64,000 bases of DNA, taken from NCBI RefSeq assembly GCF_000759345.1, contig NZ_JPZL01000002.1, positions 434,001-498,000 of the forward strand, in the 5' to 3' direction. Positions 45,079 to 54,400 of this stretch are shown here, piece after piece. The translations under genes were made by a program, and so were the position numbers. The notes beneath the pieces are model-generated. The model saw only the letters and a list, made by a program, of their open reading frames with translations. It had not been told where the DNA came from and made no database searches. Positions within the stretch are counted from its first letter, which is position 1. Each line of letters starts with the position of its first letter. Source of the DNA: Litchfieldella xinjiangensis (GTDB lineage: Bacteria; Pseudomonadota; Gammaproteobacteria; Pseudomonadales; Halomonadaceae).

Positions 45079-46770
45079 ATGAGCGAGCAAAGCGATCCAC
45101 GGCGTCGTTATTCCAGTCCGGTGGTGGATGGCCTCGGCAAGTCGGCGAGCCGGGCCATGCTGCGGGCCGTCGGGTTCACCGATGAGGATTTCCGCAAGCC
45201 CCAGGTGGGTATTGCCTCGACCTGGAGCCGTGTCACGCCCTGCAACAGCCACATCCATGAGCTGGCCGAGGCCGCCAGCGGTGGCGCGGATGCGGCGGGC
45301 GGCAAGGGGGTGATCTTCAATACCATCACTATCTCCGATGGCATCGCCAATGGCACCGAGGGCATGAAGTACTCCCTGGTCTCGCGCGAGGTGATCGCCG
45401 ATTCCATCGAGACCGTGGCCGGGTGCGAGGGCTTCGATGGCCTGGTGGCGATCGGCGGCTGCGACAAGAACATGCCGGGTTGCCTGATGGGCCTGGCGCG
45501 CCTCGACCGGCCCAGTGTCTTCGTCTACGGCGGAACCATCCTGCCCGGCGAGAACCACACCGACATCGTTTCCGTATTCGAGGCGGTGGGGCAGCACGCC
45601 AAGGGCGATCTGGACCTGATCGCGGTGAAGCACATCGAGGAAACGGCCATTCCCGGTCCCGGCTCGTGCGGCGGCATGTATACCGCCAATTCCATGGCCT
45701 CGGCGATCGAGGCGCTGGGCATGAGCCTGCCCGGGAGCTCGGCGCAGAATGCCGTCTCTCGGGCCAAGCATGACGACTGCGAAGCGGCCGGGGCTGCCGT
45801 GCTTGAATTGCTCGAGCGCGACATCAAGCCTTCCGACATCATGACGCGCAAGGCCTTCGAGAATGCCATCACCGTGGTCATCGCCCTGGGCGGCTCGACC
45901 AACGCCGTCCTGCACTTGATCGCCATGGCCAACACCATCGGCGTGCCGCTCTCTCTCGAGGATTTCACCGAGATTGGCCGGCGCGTACCGGTCGTCGCCG
46001 ACCTGCGGCCCAGCGGTCACTACATGATGAGCGAACTCGTCGAGATCGGCGGTATCCAGCCGTTGATGAAGACCCTGCTCGATGCCGGGCTGCTGCATGG
46101 CGACTGCCTTACCGTAACCGGCCGCACGCTGGCCGAGAACCTCGCCAACGTGGCCCCCTATCCTGCCGAGCAGCAGATCATTGCCCCGCTGGATCGGCCG
46201 TTCAAGGCCGAGAGCCACCTGCGTATCCTCTACGGCAACCTGGCGCCCGAAGGGGGCGTGGCCAAGATCACCGGCAAGGAAGGCACCCGCTTTACCGGCA
46301 CGGCACGGGTCTTCGGTTCGGAAGAAGAGGCCCAGGCACGCATACTCGATGGCACCGTGGTCGCCGGGGATGTGCTGGTGATTCGCTACGAAGGGCCGCG
46401 GGGAGGCCCCGGCATGCGCGAAATGCTATCGCCGACATCGGCCATCATGGGACGCGGCCTGGGCAGCGATGTCGCACTGATCACCGATGGTCGCTTCTCC
46501 GGGGGCAGCCATGGCTTCGTGGTGGGCCACATCACACCCGAAGCCTACGACGGCGGTCCCATCGCACTCGTCCATGACGGCGACGAGATCACAATTGATG
46601 CCGAAGCCGACACCATCGAGGTGAATGTCAGTGACGAAGAGTTGATGCGCCGCCGGGCGGCCTGGCAGAAGCCCACCCCACGTTATGCGCGCGGGGCCCT
46701 GGCCAAGTACGCCAGGACGGTGAGTTCGGCCTCGACGGGGGCAGTAACGGATTTGCCGGACGTCCGTTAG
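45079..46770 (+). CDS. ilvD: Dihydroxy-acid dehydratase IlvD
   Basis: A 563-residue Fe-S dehydratase making 2-ketoisovalerate and 2-keto-3-methylvalerate in branched-chain amino-acid and CoA synthesis. Cluster cysteines: TPCNSHIH (about 55), GGCDKNMPG (about 125) and [14 protein letters not shown] (about 197). The active-site region is [25 protein letters not shown] (partial). The short form (about 560 aa) belongs to the [2Fe-2S] type. ATG 45079 follows GAAGGGGA; the GTG at 45058 is rejected. Sugar-acid dehydratases of the IlvD/Edd family are the alternative, but the sequence is closest to DHAD. Confidence 0.88.
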   Translation: MSEQSDPRRRYSSPVVDGLGKSASRAMLRAVGFTDEDFRKPQVGIASTWSRVTPCNSHIHELAEAASGGADAAGGKGVIFNTITISDGIANGTEGMKYSLVSREVIADSIETVAGCEGFDGLVAIGGCDKNMPGCLMGLARLDRPSVFVYGGTILPGENHTDIVSVFEAVGQHAKGDLDLIAVKHIEETAIPGPGSCGGMYTANSMASAIEALGMSLPGSSAQNAVSRAKHDDCEAAGAAVLELLERDIKPSDIMTRKAFENAITVVIALGGSTNAVLHLIAMANTIGVPLSLEDFTEIGRRVPVVADLRPSGHYMMSELVEIGGIQPLMKTLLDAGLLHGDCLTVTGRTLAENLANVAPYPAEQQIIAPLDRPFKAESHLRILYGNLAPEGGVAKITGKEGTRFTGTARVFGSEEEAQARILDGTVVAGDVLVIRYEGPRGGPGMREMLSPTSAIMGRGLGSDVALITDGRFSGGSHGFVVGHITPEAYDGGPIALVHDGDEITIDAEADTIEVNVSDEELMRRRAAWQKPTPRYARGALAKYARTVSSASTGAVTDLPDVR

Positions 46771-46812
46771 TCGCCCTACCAAGGCGAGGCCTTGCATGGG
46801 AAGCGGGGACTA

Positions 46813-46827
46813 CTAATTTTAAATTAG
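46813..46827. promoter_or_regulatory. 15-base perfect palindrome before the APC permease gene
   Basis: CTAATTT-T-AAATTAG, two 7-base arms around one base, 37 bases upstream of the permease ATG in a G+C-rich setting. A likely operator for an unknown regulator. Confidence 0.35.
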
Positions 46828-46863
46828 AGAGACATAACAACTTACGAACAGGCGGACCCCACC

Positions 46864-48303
46864 ATGAAGAACGAGACGTCGTCAGGCAGTGGTCTTACCC
46901 GGGTGCTGGCACGCAAGGACGTGCTGGCCCTGGCCTTCGGGGCCATGATCGGCTGGGGCTGGATCGTGATGACGGGGGAGTGGATTCAATCCGCCGGCAG
47001 CCTGGGTGCCGTCACGGCCTTTGTCGTCGGTGGGCTCATCATCGTGCTGGTCGGCTTGACCTATGCAGAGCTGGCTTCCGCGATGCCTCAGGTCGGCGGT
47101 GAGCACGTCTACAGCTACCGTGCCCTGGGTCATTTCGCATCGTTCTTCTGCACATGGGCCATTGCGCTGGGGTATGTCAGCGTAGTGGCCTTCGAGGCCG
47201 TCGCGTTGCCGACGGTGGTCGAACACCTCTTCCCGAACTACGCCGTGGGTTACCTATGGACGATCGCCGGCTGGGAAGTGAATGCCACCTGGGTAGCGGT
47301 TGGCGTAGCGGGATCGCTGGTGATGCTATGGATCAACTATCTGGGCATTCGTATGGCGGCGCTGGTGCAGAAGCTCGTCACGCTGTTGATCCTGGCCATC
47401 GGCATCATGTTCATTACCGGGGCGCTGTTCGAGGGGGAGGGCGCCACCATGGAGCCGCTCTTCAATGTCGAGAACGGCATCATCGGCGGGATCATGACGG
47501 TCATCATCATGGTGCCCTTCATGTTCGTGGGCTTCGATGTGATTCCCCAGGCCGCCGAAGAGATCGACCTGCCATTTCGCGAGATTGGTCGTGTATTGAT
47601 GATGTCGGTGATACTGGCCGTTTTCTGGTACGCCCTGATTATTCTCGGGACCGGGCTGATGCTCACCCCCGAGGCCCTGGCCGAAAGCTCACTGGCAGTG
47701 CCCGATGCGATGCAAGCGGTCTTCCAGGCGCCCTGGGCGGGCAATCTCATGATCCTCGCGGGCATCGCCGGTATCCTGACCAGTTGGAATGCCTTTTTCG
47801 TCGGGGGCTCACGGGCCATCTATGCCTTGGCGCATGCCGGCATGTTGCCTGCGTTTCTTGGCAAGCTGCACCCCACCTACCGCACGCCGGCGAACGCCAT
47901 CGTCTTGATCGGCGTGCTGTCATGTCTCGCACCGTTCCTGGGGCGCCCGGCACTGGTTTGGCTGGTAGTGTCCGGCGGGTTGGGGATCGTCATCGCCTAC
48001 TTGTTCGTGGCGATCTCCTTTGTGGTGTTGCGCCGGCGCGAACCTGACCTGGTCCGCCCTTTCCGCGTGCCCTACGGCATGCTGGTGGGATGGCTTGCGG
48101 TGCTGTTCTCGCTGGGCTTGATCGCCATGTACTTGCCTGGAAGTCCTTCAGCGCTGGCGCCGATGGAGTGGGGGATTTTCTTGGGCTGGATGATCATTGG
48201 GCTGGCACTCTATGGCTGGTCGCGCATGCGCTACGGTACGGCCCATAGCCAAGCGGTCATGAACCGGGAACTGGCAGGCAATGAGCGGCATTCTGGGTCT
48301 TGA
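46864..48303 (+). CDS. APC-superfamily amino acid permease
   Basis: A 479-residue carrier with about 12 membrane helices. The first helix carries ALAFGAMIGWGWIVMTGEWI, an APC substrate-binding unwound region with GWGW in place of the usual GSGI. Also GLTYAELASAMPQVGGEHVY, FMFVGFDVIPQAAEEIDLPF (helix 6 region) and LTSWNAFFVGGSRAIYALA. Such FGAMIGWGW proteins are often annotated as putrescine or amino-acid transporters. The substrate cannot be read from sequence. It follows ilvD by 93 bases, with a palindrome between, and is probably separately transcribed. Confidence 0.85.
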   Translation: MKNETSSGSGLTRVLARKDVLALAFGAMIGWGWIVMTGEWIQSAGSLGAVTAFVVGGLIIVLVGLTYAELASAMPQVGGEHVYSYRALGHFASFFCTWAIALGYVSVVAFEAVALPTVVEHLFPNYAVGYLWTIAGWEVNATWVAVGVAGSLVMLWINYLGIRMAALVQKLVTLLILAIGIMFITGALFEGEGATMEPLFNVENGIIGGIMTVIIMVPFMFVGFDVIPQAAEEIDLPFREIGRVLMMSVILAVFWYALIILGTGLMLTPEALAESSLAVPDAMQAVFQAPWAGNLMILAGIAGILTSWNAFFVGGSRAIYALAHAGMLPAFLGKLHPTYRTPANAIVLIGVLSCLAPFLGRPALVWLVVSGGLGIVIAYLFVAISFVVLRRREPDLVRPFRVPYGMLVGWLAVLFSLGLIAMYLPGSPSALAPMEWGIFLGWMIIGLALYGWSRMRYGTAHSQAVMNRELAGNERHSGS

Positions 48304-48323
48304 AGCACTTCAGGCGCAGCGGG

Positions 48324-49814
48324 CTAGCAGCTCTGCCGGTTGATGCTGTGACGCAGGCGCAGATAGTTGCGCAGACGACGCGCCAGGATATCCACACCGA
48401 TATTGAGCAGGGCAGTGATCAGGATCAGCACCATGGCACGATCGAAGCGAATCTCCTGGATGGCGCTGTCAACGTAGAAGCCCAGGGTGGTGATGCCCAG
48501 GATGCCGAGGATCGCCGTCTCGCGCATGATGATCTCCCAGCGATAGAACAGTAGCGCCAAGAACGGCCCGTAGACCCGGGGCGCAACTTCATAGGCGTAG
48601 CGGTCGATCCCGCGAGGCGCATCCTGTCGCAAGGTGATCTGGTTGCTGCGCTGACCTACCAGGTGGGCGATGATCCCGCCGTTGTGCAGGGCCAGCGCAG
48701 CCACCGCCGGCAGCATCGACGGGCCCCAGAGTTGCAGCAGGATGAAGGCGAGCAGCAGTTCCGGTGTTGAGCGCATGACCACCAGAACGATATGCCCCAG
48801 CATCCCCTTGAGCCGGCCGGTGCCGTGGCGTCCCGTGAAGTGATGCGATATCAGCGGGAACAGGGCCATGGCGAGGATCCCGGTCAGGACCAGGGCGATC
48901 TGGGTCAGCAGTAGCGTGTTCCAGATACCGGGCAGTGCCTGATTGACGAGGAGATTGCCGAGCCAGGGTATCAAGCCCTCGAGCCCTTCGCCGTTGCGCA
49001 GGGGGGCGGGGACGATATCCTGGGTGAAGAAGCGAGAGACGTTGCTCCATACGATGGGCAGCCCGGTGCCCAGCAGGAATGGAGCGGCGATCAGATACAG
49101 TGGCAACAGGCGGGGCCGGACCCACCAGCGCAGTGTGCCGATCAGCAGATAGAAAAGTATCAGTAGCGCGCCTACCGAACCGTAGGCACCTTGGGCGAAC
49201 GCCGACTCCAGATAGAAGCCGAGGGTGGGCATGCCCACGAACCCCAGCACCGCACTCGAACGCAATCCGCACTCCAGCCGGTAAGCGGTATAACTGACGA
49301 CATGGGGCCAGGCCTGGGCCAGGCGAGTGTAGACAAGCCCCGACACATGGTCGGTCCCCCGGGGCAAGGTGTGTGCTGGTTGCGGATCGCTCTCGTCGAG
49401 AATCTCGGCATAGACCTTGGCGAAGATGCCGGCATAGGGGATGGCGATGGCCAGCACGCCCGTCAGCGGATGCAAGCCGAAGAACTGCAGGAAGATCAGG
49501 GCCCAGAACAACTCGTGAATGGCCCGTACCACGGCGCAGAACGTTCGCACCCACAGATGACGGAAGAGCAGCGCCAGCAGGAACCCGCCGGCAGCCCCGA
49601 GCCCCACCCCGACAAAGGCGAAGGCCAGGGTGCGGAGGATGGCTTCACCGAGGAAGTCCACGGCGGCGAAGTCGGGAGCGATCAATCCCAGGAATATCCG
49701 CCCTAACTCCTGCCAGGGATCATGCGTGCTGATCTCGAAGTCGCCAAAGGCCAGACACACCATGGCCAGGGCAATGAAGCCCAGGCTGACGCGCAAGCTG
49801 GCCGAGCGGCTCAT
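48324..49814 (-). CDS. PhnE-like double ABC permease
   Basis: A 496-residue fusion of two PhnE-type permease domains. The first (about 60-240) contains ELFWALIFLQFFGLHPLTGV and ECGLRSSAVLGFVGMPTLGF. The second (about 290-490) contains MRSTPELLLAFILLQLWGPS and RETAILGILGITTLGFYVDS. The paired EAA-loop segments give a full membrane channel from one chain. Third gene of the unit phnD-like, phnC-like, phnE-like on the minus strand, 31 bases after the ATPase gene. Substrate could be phosphonate, phosphite or, by its binding protein, selenate. Confidence 0.88.
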   Translation of the reverse strand: MSRSASLRVSLGFIALAMVCLAFGDFEISTHDPWQELGRIFLGLIAPDFAAVDFLGEAILRTLAFAFVGVGLGAAGGFLLALLFRHLWVRTFCAVVRAIHELFWALIFLQFFGLHPLTGVLAIAIPYAGIFAKVYAEILDESDPQPAHTLPRGTDHVSGLVYTRLAQAWPHVVSYTAYRLECGLRSSAVLGFVGMPTLGFYLESAFAQGAYGSVGALLILFYLLIGTLRWWVRPRLLPLYLIAAPFLLGTGLPIVWSNVSRFFTQDIVPAPLRNGEGLEGLIPWLGNLLVNQALPGIWNTLLLTQIALVLTGILAMALFPLISHHFTGRHGTGRLKGMLGHIVLVVMRSTPELLLAFILLQLWGPSMLPAVAALALHNGGIIAHLVGQRSNQITLRQDAPRGIDRYAYEVAPRVYGPFLALLFYRWEIIMRETAILGILGITTLGFYVDSAIQEIRFDRAMVLILITALLNIGVDILARRLRNYLRLRHSINRQSC

Positions 49815-49845
49815 CGGCTTCTCGTGTCGGTTGTGGCGAGGGACA

Positions 49846-50499
49846 TCAATAGAGCGGCATCAGGTCATTGGTGGTAAGGCGGTCGCTGGGCTGGTCGATG
49901 ACGATCCCTCCGTCATGAATGCCCAGGACCCGGTTGCAGTAGCGCAGCGCCAGGTCGAGGTCGTGCATGGCCAATACGGCCGTAGGAAATGCATCGACGA
50001 GCATCTGCATGACCACCTCGGCTTGCGGACCATCGAGGGCCGAGACCGGCTCGTCGGCGAGCAATATCCCGCCGCCCTGATGGATGGCCCGGGCCGCCGC
50101 CACACGCTGGCGCTGTCCCCCGGAAAGCTCGCCACATGGCGAGCGGGCCTTGTCGCCCAGGCCCAGCCGCTCGAGGAGTGGCTGAATCGTCTGGCGATCA
50201 CGGTGAAAAGGGCGCAGCAGGGTCGCCAGGTTGTACCAGGCTCGATGGCGTGCCAGCCCTCCCATGTAGACGTTGTGAAATACCGAAAGGGTGGGTACCA
50301 GCCCCAGGTCCTGTGGCAACAGGGTCGCTTCACGATCGCGCCACTGCGCATACATTACGCTCAGCAGGCTCGACTTGCCGACGCCGCTCTTGCCGACCAG
50401 GGCGATGCGTTCGCCCGGGTCGATCGTCAGGCTCAGGGGGCCGAGCACGCGTGTCGCGCCGTAATCGGCGACGGCGTCCTGTAAAGCCAGCGATTGCAT
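49846..50499 (-). CDS. PhnC-like ABC transporter ATPase
   Basis: A 217-residue ATPase with Walker A ALVGKSGVGKSSLLSVM (about 34-50), a Q-loop LLPQDLGLVP, signature ELSGGQRQRVAAARA (about 123-137), Walker B GGILLADEPVSALD and the switch His of AMHDLDLAL. It is shorter than usual PhnC (about 255). Start shares one base with the binding-protein stop at 50499. Energises import through the PhnE-like channel. Confidence 0.9.
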   Translation of the reverse strand: MQSLALQDAVADYGATRVLGPLSLTIDPGERIALVGKSGVGKSSLLSVMYAQWRDREATLLPQDLGLVPTLSVFHNVYMGGLARHRAWYNLATLLRPFHRDRQTIQPLLERLGLGDKARSPCGELSGGQRQRVAAARAIHQGGGILLADEPVSALDGPQAEVVMQMLVDAFPTAVLAMHDLDLALRYCNRVLGIHDGGIVIDQPSDRLTTNDLMPLY

Positions 50500-51350
50500 C
50501 AGTCGATCAGATCCAGTTCCTGACCGATCTCGCGGATGATCGTATAGTCGTCATTGCTCGCCGGGATGAACCCTTCGCGCGGAAAGCTCTCGAGCAATTC
50601 GGGATCGTCCATGTCGAGCAGCGCCTGTCGTACCCGGTCGGTGAAGCCCTCACCGAAGCGCTCATCGGCATCGCCGCGGATGGTCCACTGGTAATCGGGA
50701 TATTGTGGGGACTCCCACACGACCTGCACGGTATCGGTGTCGACATTGCCGGCCTCGACTTCGTTCTCCCACGCCGTGTAATTGACGGCGCCCAGTTGGT
50801 AGGCCCCGGAAGCGACCAGCGACACGGTGCGGCTATGGTTATCGCTGAAACCGACGCGCGCGAAGATATCCTCGGGGGCTTCGCCGAAATGCTCGCGCAG
50901 GAAGTATTCGGGCATCAGCCGTCCGGAGGTCGATCCCTTGGCACCGAAGGTGAAGGTCAGGTCCCGCATGTTGTCGCTCAGGCTGTCACTGGGTTCGAGC
51001 CCGGCGCTCTCATGGGCGATGAAGTAGGTCACGAATCTCGCATCCTCGACACCCTGGGCCAAGGCCTGGGAACCGGGAACCTGTTCGCGCGCCTGGACGC
51101 CCGAGAGTCCGCCGAACCAAGCCAGCTGCACCTGGTTGTTGCGGAATGCCGTCACTGCCGCGGCATAGGACTTAACCGGTACGAAACGCACCTCGACATC
51201 CAGTTCGTCTTCCAGGTAATCGGCCACTTTCTGGAAGCGCTCCTGAAGACGAGTCTCGTCTTCGTCGGGAATGGCGGTGAACACGAAGGTATCCGCAACG
51301 GCCAGCGGTGTAACGAGCATGGCCAGGGTCATCACGACAGGGCGAAGCAT
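50499..51350 (-). CDS. PhnD-like periplasmic binding protein (possible selenate-type clade)
   Basis: A 283-residue receptor with signal peptide (MLRPVVMTLAMLVTPLAVA). Residues FTAIPDEDETRLQERFQKVA, VEVRFVPVKSYAAAVTAFRN, VQLAWFGGLSGVQARE and TFTFGAKGSTSGRLMPEYFL resemble the PhnD subgroup annotated as putative selenate-binding proteins. The STSGRLMP loop corresponds to the oxyanion site. No selenium genes (selD, selU, selA) adjoin, so the substrate is open: phosphonate, phosphite, phosphate or selenate. First gene of its operon, after a strong terminator. Confidence 0.82.
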   Translation of the reverse strand: MLRPVVMTLAMLVTPLAVADTFVFTAIPDEDETRLQERFQKVADYLEDELDVEVRFVPVKSYAAAVTAFRNNQVQLAWFGGLSGVQAREQVPGSQALAQGVEDARFVTYFIAHESAGLEPSDSLSDNMRDLTFTFGAKGSTSGRLMPEYFLREHFGEAPEDIFARVGFSDNHSRTVSLVASGAYQLGAVNYTAWENEVEAGNVDTDTVQVVWESPQYPDYQWTIRGDADERFGEGFTDRVRQALLDMDDPELLESFPREGFIPASNDDYTIIREIGQELDLID

Positions 51351-51367
51351 GGGCAGCGTCTCTTGGC

Positions 51368-51400
51368 AAAAAAGGGCTTAAAGGATAGCCAAAAAGCCCC
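51368..51400 (-). terminator. Rho-independent terminator after the HTH gene
   Basis: Minus strand: GGGCTT arm (51399-51394), 14-base loop, AAGCCC arm (51379-51374), immediately followed by six T (51373-51368). It separates the HTH gene from the phnD-like operon. Confidence 0.75.
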
Positions 51401-51458
51401 TTTCATCACAGGAATACATCCGCTGCCCGGAGGCGTGTCGGTTATCGATGCTGGGCGA

Positions 51459-51728
51459 TCAGGACTCATCCTCTACGCAATCGCGCAGGGCCTGAAGTTC
51501 GTCGACGGAAAAATGTTCGATCTTGCCGGCCAGCAGGTCGCTGAGCCGTTGGGGGGGGATGCCTGCGCGCTGGGCGATTTCTCGGTTACCCAACTCGGAG
51601 ATGGCGATGCGTCGTGTAACGACGCGCATCAGGCGACTGCGTTTTTCCAGTTCCCTGACATCAAGGTCGGGCGCCATTCGGGGAGGTTCAAGGGCGTCCC
51701 AACCGGTCAATAATCGTGCCGTGCTCAT
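51459..51728 (-). CDS. XRE-type HTH protein (HTH_37-like, antitoxin-like)
   Basis: 89 residues with a helix-turn-helix at about 45-70: SELGNREIAQRAGIPPQRLS then DLLAGKIEHFSVDELQALRD. This is the XRE subgroup found in HigA/HigB-like antitoxins (HTH_37). No HigB/RelE-type toxin gene is found on either side, so it stands alone, ended by a strong terminator. It may be an orphan antitoxin or a small regulator. ATG at 51728 has no strong ribosome site. Confidence 0.75.
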   Translation of the reverse strand: MSTARLLTGWDALEPPRMAPDLDVRELEKRSRLMRVVTRRIAISELGNREIAQRAGIPPQRLSDLLAGKIEHFSVDELQALRDCVEDES

Positions 51729-51855
51729 GTGGCTCCATTGGCTTGGCTTGCAACACGTGAAGCATGCAAGTTTTTCGAGCGATGCGCCAGCGTCGCGATG
51801 AGGAATTTTTTCACTGCGCGAGGCGCTGACGCATCGATACGATTCATGTTACCGA

Positions 51856-52542
51856 TCACTCCAGGGGTGGGGTCGGCCGCACCAGGATTTCATTGACGTC
51901 GACGTGCGCCGGTTGGCTCACGGCATAGATCACCGCATTGGCGATGTCGCGGTCTTGAAGGGCGTGCTGGGGCGGCTCGTCGAAGAACGGCGTATCGACC
52001 ATGCCGGGTTCGATCAACGTCACGCGAATACCCGTACCGCGCAGTTCTTCGCGTACGTTGTAGCCGATGCCGCTGACGGCCCACTTGGTTGCGCTGTACA
52101 TGGAGCCGGGGATGGTGGTGCGCCCGGCGGCAGAACCGGTCAACAGTACGTGGCCGCGGCTGGCGCGCAGGGCCGGCAGGGTGGCCTGCAAGGTCAGCCC
52201 CACACCGTAGACGTTGGTCAGGATCATGTCGCGCCAGGCCTCGGCATCGGCGCCACTGAAACCGCCGGGGGAGCCGCCTCGTCCGGCATTGGCGAATACC
52301 ACATCCAGGCGACCGAACGTCTCCAGCGCCTCGTCGACGGCGGCTTTTTGATTATCCAGCGAGGTGACGTCGCAGCCGATCGGCAGTACGTTTTCCGGCC
52401 CCAGCTCCTGGGCCAACGATTCCAGCTTTTCCTTGGAGCGTGCGGTCAGCACCAGCTTGTAGCCTTCCTTTACCGCAGCACGTGCCGTGGCCGCGCCAAT
52501 ACCACTCGATGCCCCGGTAATCATCATTACGCGATCGCCCAT
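51856..52542 (-). CDS. Short-chain dehydrogenase/reductase (YdfG-like)
   Basis: 228 residues from ATG 52542: TGASSGIGAATARAA (NAD(P) loop, about 8-22), VFANAGRGG (NAG motif), catalytic Ser in LLTGSAAGRTTIPG, and YSATKWAVSGIGYNV (YxxxK, about 148-152). It ends IYAVSQPAHVDVNEILVRPT, like YdfG/3-hydroxy-acid dehydrogenases. Basic residues after the glycine motif (ARSKEKLESL) suggest NADP. Substrate unknown. Divergent from the yaeQ gene, 153 bases apart. Confidence 0.87.
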   Translation of the reverse strand: MGDRVMMITGASSGIGAATARAAVKEGYKLVLTARSKEKLESLAQELGPENVLPIGCDVTSLDNQKAAVDEALETFGRLDVVFANAGRGGSPGGFSGADAEAWRDMILTNVYGVGLTLQATLPALRASRGHVLLTGSAAGRTTIPGSMYSATKWAVSGIGYNVREELRGTGIRVTLIEPGMVDTPFFDEPPQHALQDRDIANAVIYAVSQPAHVDVNEILVRPTPPLE

Positions 52543-52695
52543 TGTCCTATGAACTCCTTCCTTCCGTGAATGTGCTCTCCTAGCAGGATGGGTCAGCATT
52601 TGGCATGGGACAAGCCGGTCTATGCCCCGTTTCGCTGCGTTGCGTCAGCGATGGGAGTAGACTGCGCCTCCCTTGTTCCTGATTTCGAGACCGAC

Positions 52696-53241
52696 ATGGC
52701 CCTTAGCGCAACTCCCTACAAGGTCGAGCTCAACATTACCGACCTCGATCGCGACGTCTATGCCAACCCCCGTTTCACCATGGCGCGTCATCCTTCGGAA
52801 ACCGAGGATCGGTTGGCATCGCGCCTGCTGGCGCTGGCGCTGTGGTACGACGAGTCGCTGAGCTTCGGACGGGGCCTGTCGAATGTCGAGGAGGCGGCGC
52901 TATGGCAAAAAACGCTGGATGGCCGGATTGCCCACTGGATCGAAGTCGGCCAGCCCGATGCCGACCGCCTGACCTGGTGTTCGCGGCGCTGCGAGCGCCT
53001 GTCGTTGATGGTCTATGGCGAGCGGCGCGTCTGGGAGAGCAAGGTATTGGCCGGGGTTTCCCTCGACAATCTTTCGGTGGTCGCCTTGCCGCCCAAGGAA
53101 TTGTCCGAACTGGCGGCCGGCATGTCGCGTAGCCTCGATTGGACCGTGATGATCAGTGGCGACACCCTATTCGTGACCGTGGACGAGGAACAGCACGAAC
53201 TGCCACTGACCTGGCTGAAGGGAGAGCGTCACCAGAGGTAG
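52696..53241 (+). CDS. yaeQ: YaeQ family protein
   Basis: A 181-residue protein, the same length as E. coli YaeQ. Signatures: KVELNITDLDRDVYANPRFT, MARHPSETEDRLASRLLALA, SFGRGLSNVEEAALWQKTLD, WIEVGQPDADRL, and SVVALPPKELSELA. YaeQ has a PD-(D/E)xK nuclease-like fold and unclear function; it was once thought to replace RfaH. ATG 52696 is chosen because it matches the family length; the longer frame to 52570 is ignored. Confidence 0.93.
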   Translation: MALSATPYKVELNITDLDRDVYANPRFTMARHPSETEDRLASRLLALALWYDESLSFGRGLSNVEEAALWQKTLDGRIAHWIEVGQPDADRLTWCSRRCERLSLMVYGERRVWESKVLAGVSLDNLSVVALPPKELSELAAGMSRSLDWTVMISGDTLFVTVDEEQHELPLTWLKGERHQR

Positions 53242-53422
53242 CACGCTACGACCAAAGTCCTTGTTGAAGAAATTCCTGCAAAATGTCGAAATATTCGACG
53301 GTTACCCGAGTCGATACAGACATGCTAGCTTTCAACGAGGCGCTGTTGCAGGGTGGGTTTGCGGCAATGCCCTTCGACCGAACGTCTATAACAATGTCAG
53401 AGAACTGACCGGAGGAATACAG

Positions 53423-54385
53423 ATGCGAGTGCTAACGTATGCCGTTGCGGCAACCCTAATTGCCACGGCGCCGGCCGCCATGGCTCAGCAGCAGGTCTCT
53501 ATCGCCACGGGGGGTACAGGCGGCACCTACTACCCTTATGGGGGTGGTCTGGCTGAACTGATCAACAATAACCTCGAAGGCTATAGTGCCGTGGCTGAAG
53601 TCACCGGCGCTTCGGTCGAGAACATGGGCCTGATCTACCGCGGCGATTCCGATATCGCTCTGGCGCTGGCCGACACCGTCTACCAGGCCTATTCCGGCAC
53701 CGGCGACTTCGAAGACCGTCAGCTGCCCGATACCCGCGCCCTGGCCTCGATTTATCCCAATGCCGTCCAGTTGGTGACCATGGCGGATTCCGATATCGAA
53801 TCGCTGCAGGACCTCAAGGGCAAGCGTGTTTCGGTAGGCGCACCCGGCAGCGGCACCGAGCTCAATGCGCGCGCGCTGCTCGAAGCCAATGGCATTACTT
53901 ACGACGATTTCGATCCCCAGCGCCTGAACTTCAACGAGACGGCCGACGCCATCCGCGACGGCGATATCGATGCCGGTTTCTGGAGCGTGGGCCCGCCCAC
54001 CAGTTCCATTCTCAACCTGGCGACTACCCGCGACGTGCGCCTGATCCCGCTGTCCGACGAGGAGATCGCCAACGCTCGCGAGGAAGAACCGGTATTCGCG
54101 GCCTATGACCTGCGTGCCGGTCTCTATGAGGGCATGGACGAAGCGGTGCAGACCATTTCGATTCCTAACGTGCTGGTGGTCGACGCAAGCCTGGATGAGG
54201 AACTGGCCTACCAGGTCACCAAGCTGCTGTTCGAGAAGACGGACGAACTGATCGCCATCCATCCGGCAGCCAACGACACGACCGTTGAATTCAGCGTCAA
54301 TTCGACGCCGATTGCCTTCCACCCGGGGGCACTTCGCTATTACGAGGAAGTCGGTGCCGAGGTGTCGGACGAGCAGCGTCCCTGA
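53423..54385 (+). CDS. TAXI-family TRAP transporter solute-binding protein
   Basis: A 320-residue periplasmic receptor. Signal peptide MRVLTYAVAATLIATAPAAM (cleavage after AMA), then the TAXI hallmark VSIATGGTGGTYYPYGGGLA. VEVTGASVENMGLIYRGDSD-like and LKGKRVSVGAPGSGTELNAR segments follow. TAXI receptors deliver ligands such as glutamate or alpha-ketoglutarate-like acids to fused TRAP permeases. GGAGG precedes ATG 53423; an upstream frame extension to 53261 is rejected. The permease follows after a DUF1850 gene. Ligand unknown. Confidence 0.92.
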   Translation: MRVLTYAVAATLIATAPAAMAQQQVSIATGGTGGTYYPYGGGLAELINNNLEGYSAVAEVTGASVENMGLIYRGDSDIALALADTVYQAYSGTGDFEDRQLPDTRALASIYPNAVQLVTMADSDIESLQDLKGKRVSVGAPGSGTELNARALLEANGITYDDFDPQRLNFNETADAIRDGDIDAGFWSVGPPTSSILNLATTRDVRLIPLSDEEIANAREEEPVFAAYDLRAGLYEGMDEAVQTISIPNVLVVDASLDEELAYQVTKLLFEKTDELIAIHPAANDTTVEFSVNSTPIAFHPGALRYYEEVGAEVSDEQRP

Positions 54386-54400
54386 TCGAGCAATAGACGA

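Noticed and set aside
50136-51713. 525-codon plus-strand frame
   Set aside because: Antisense to the phnC/phnD-like genes and the HTH gene.
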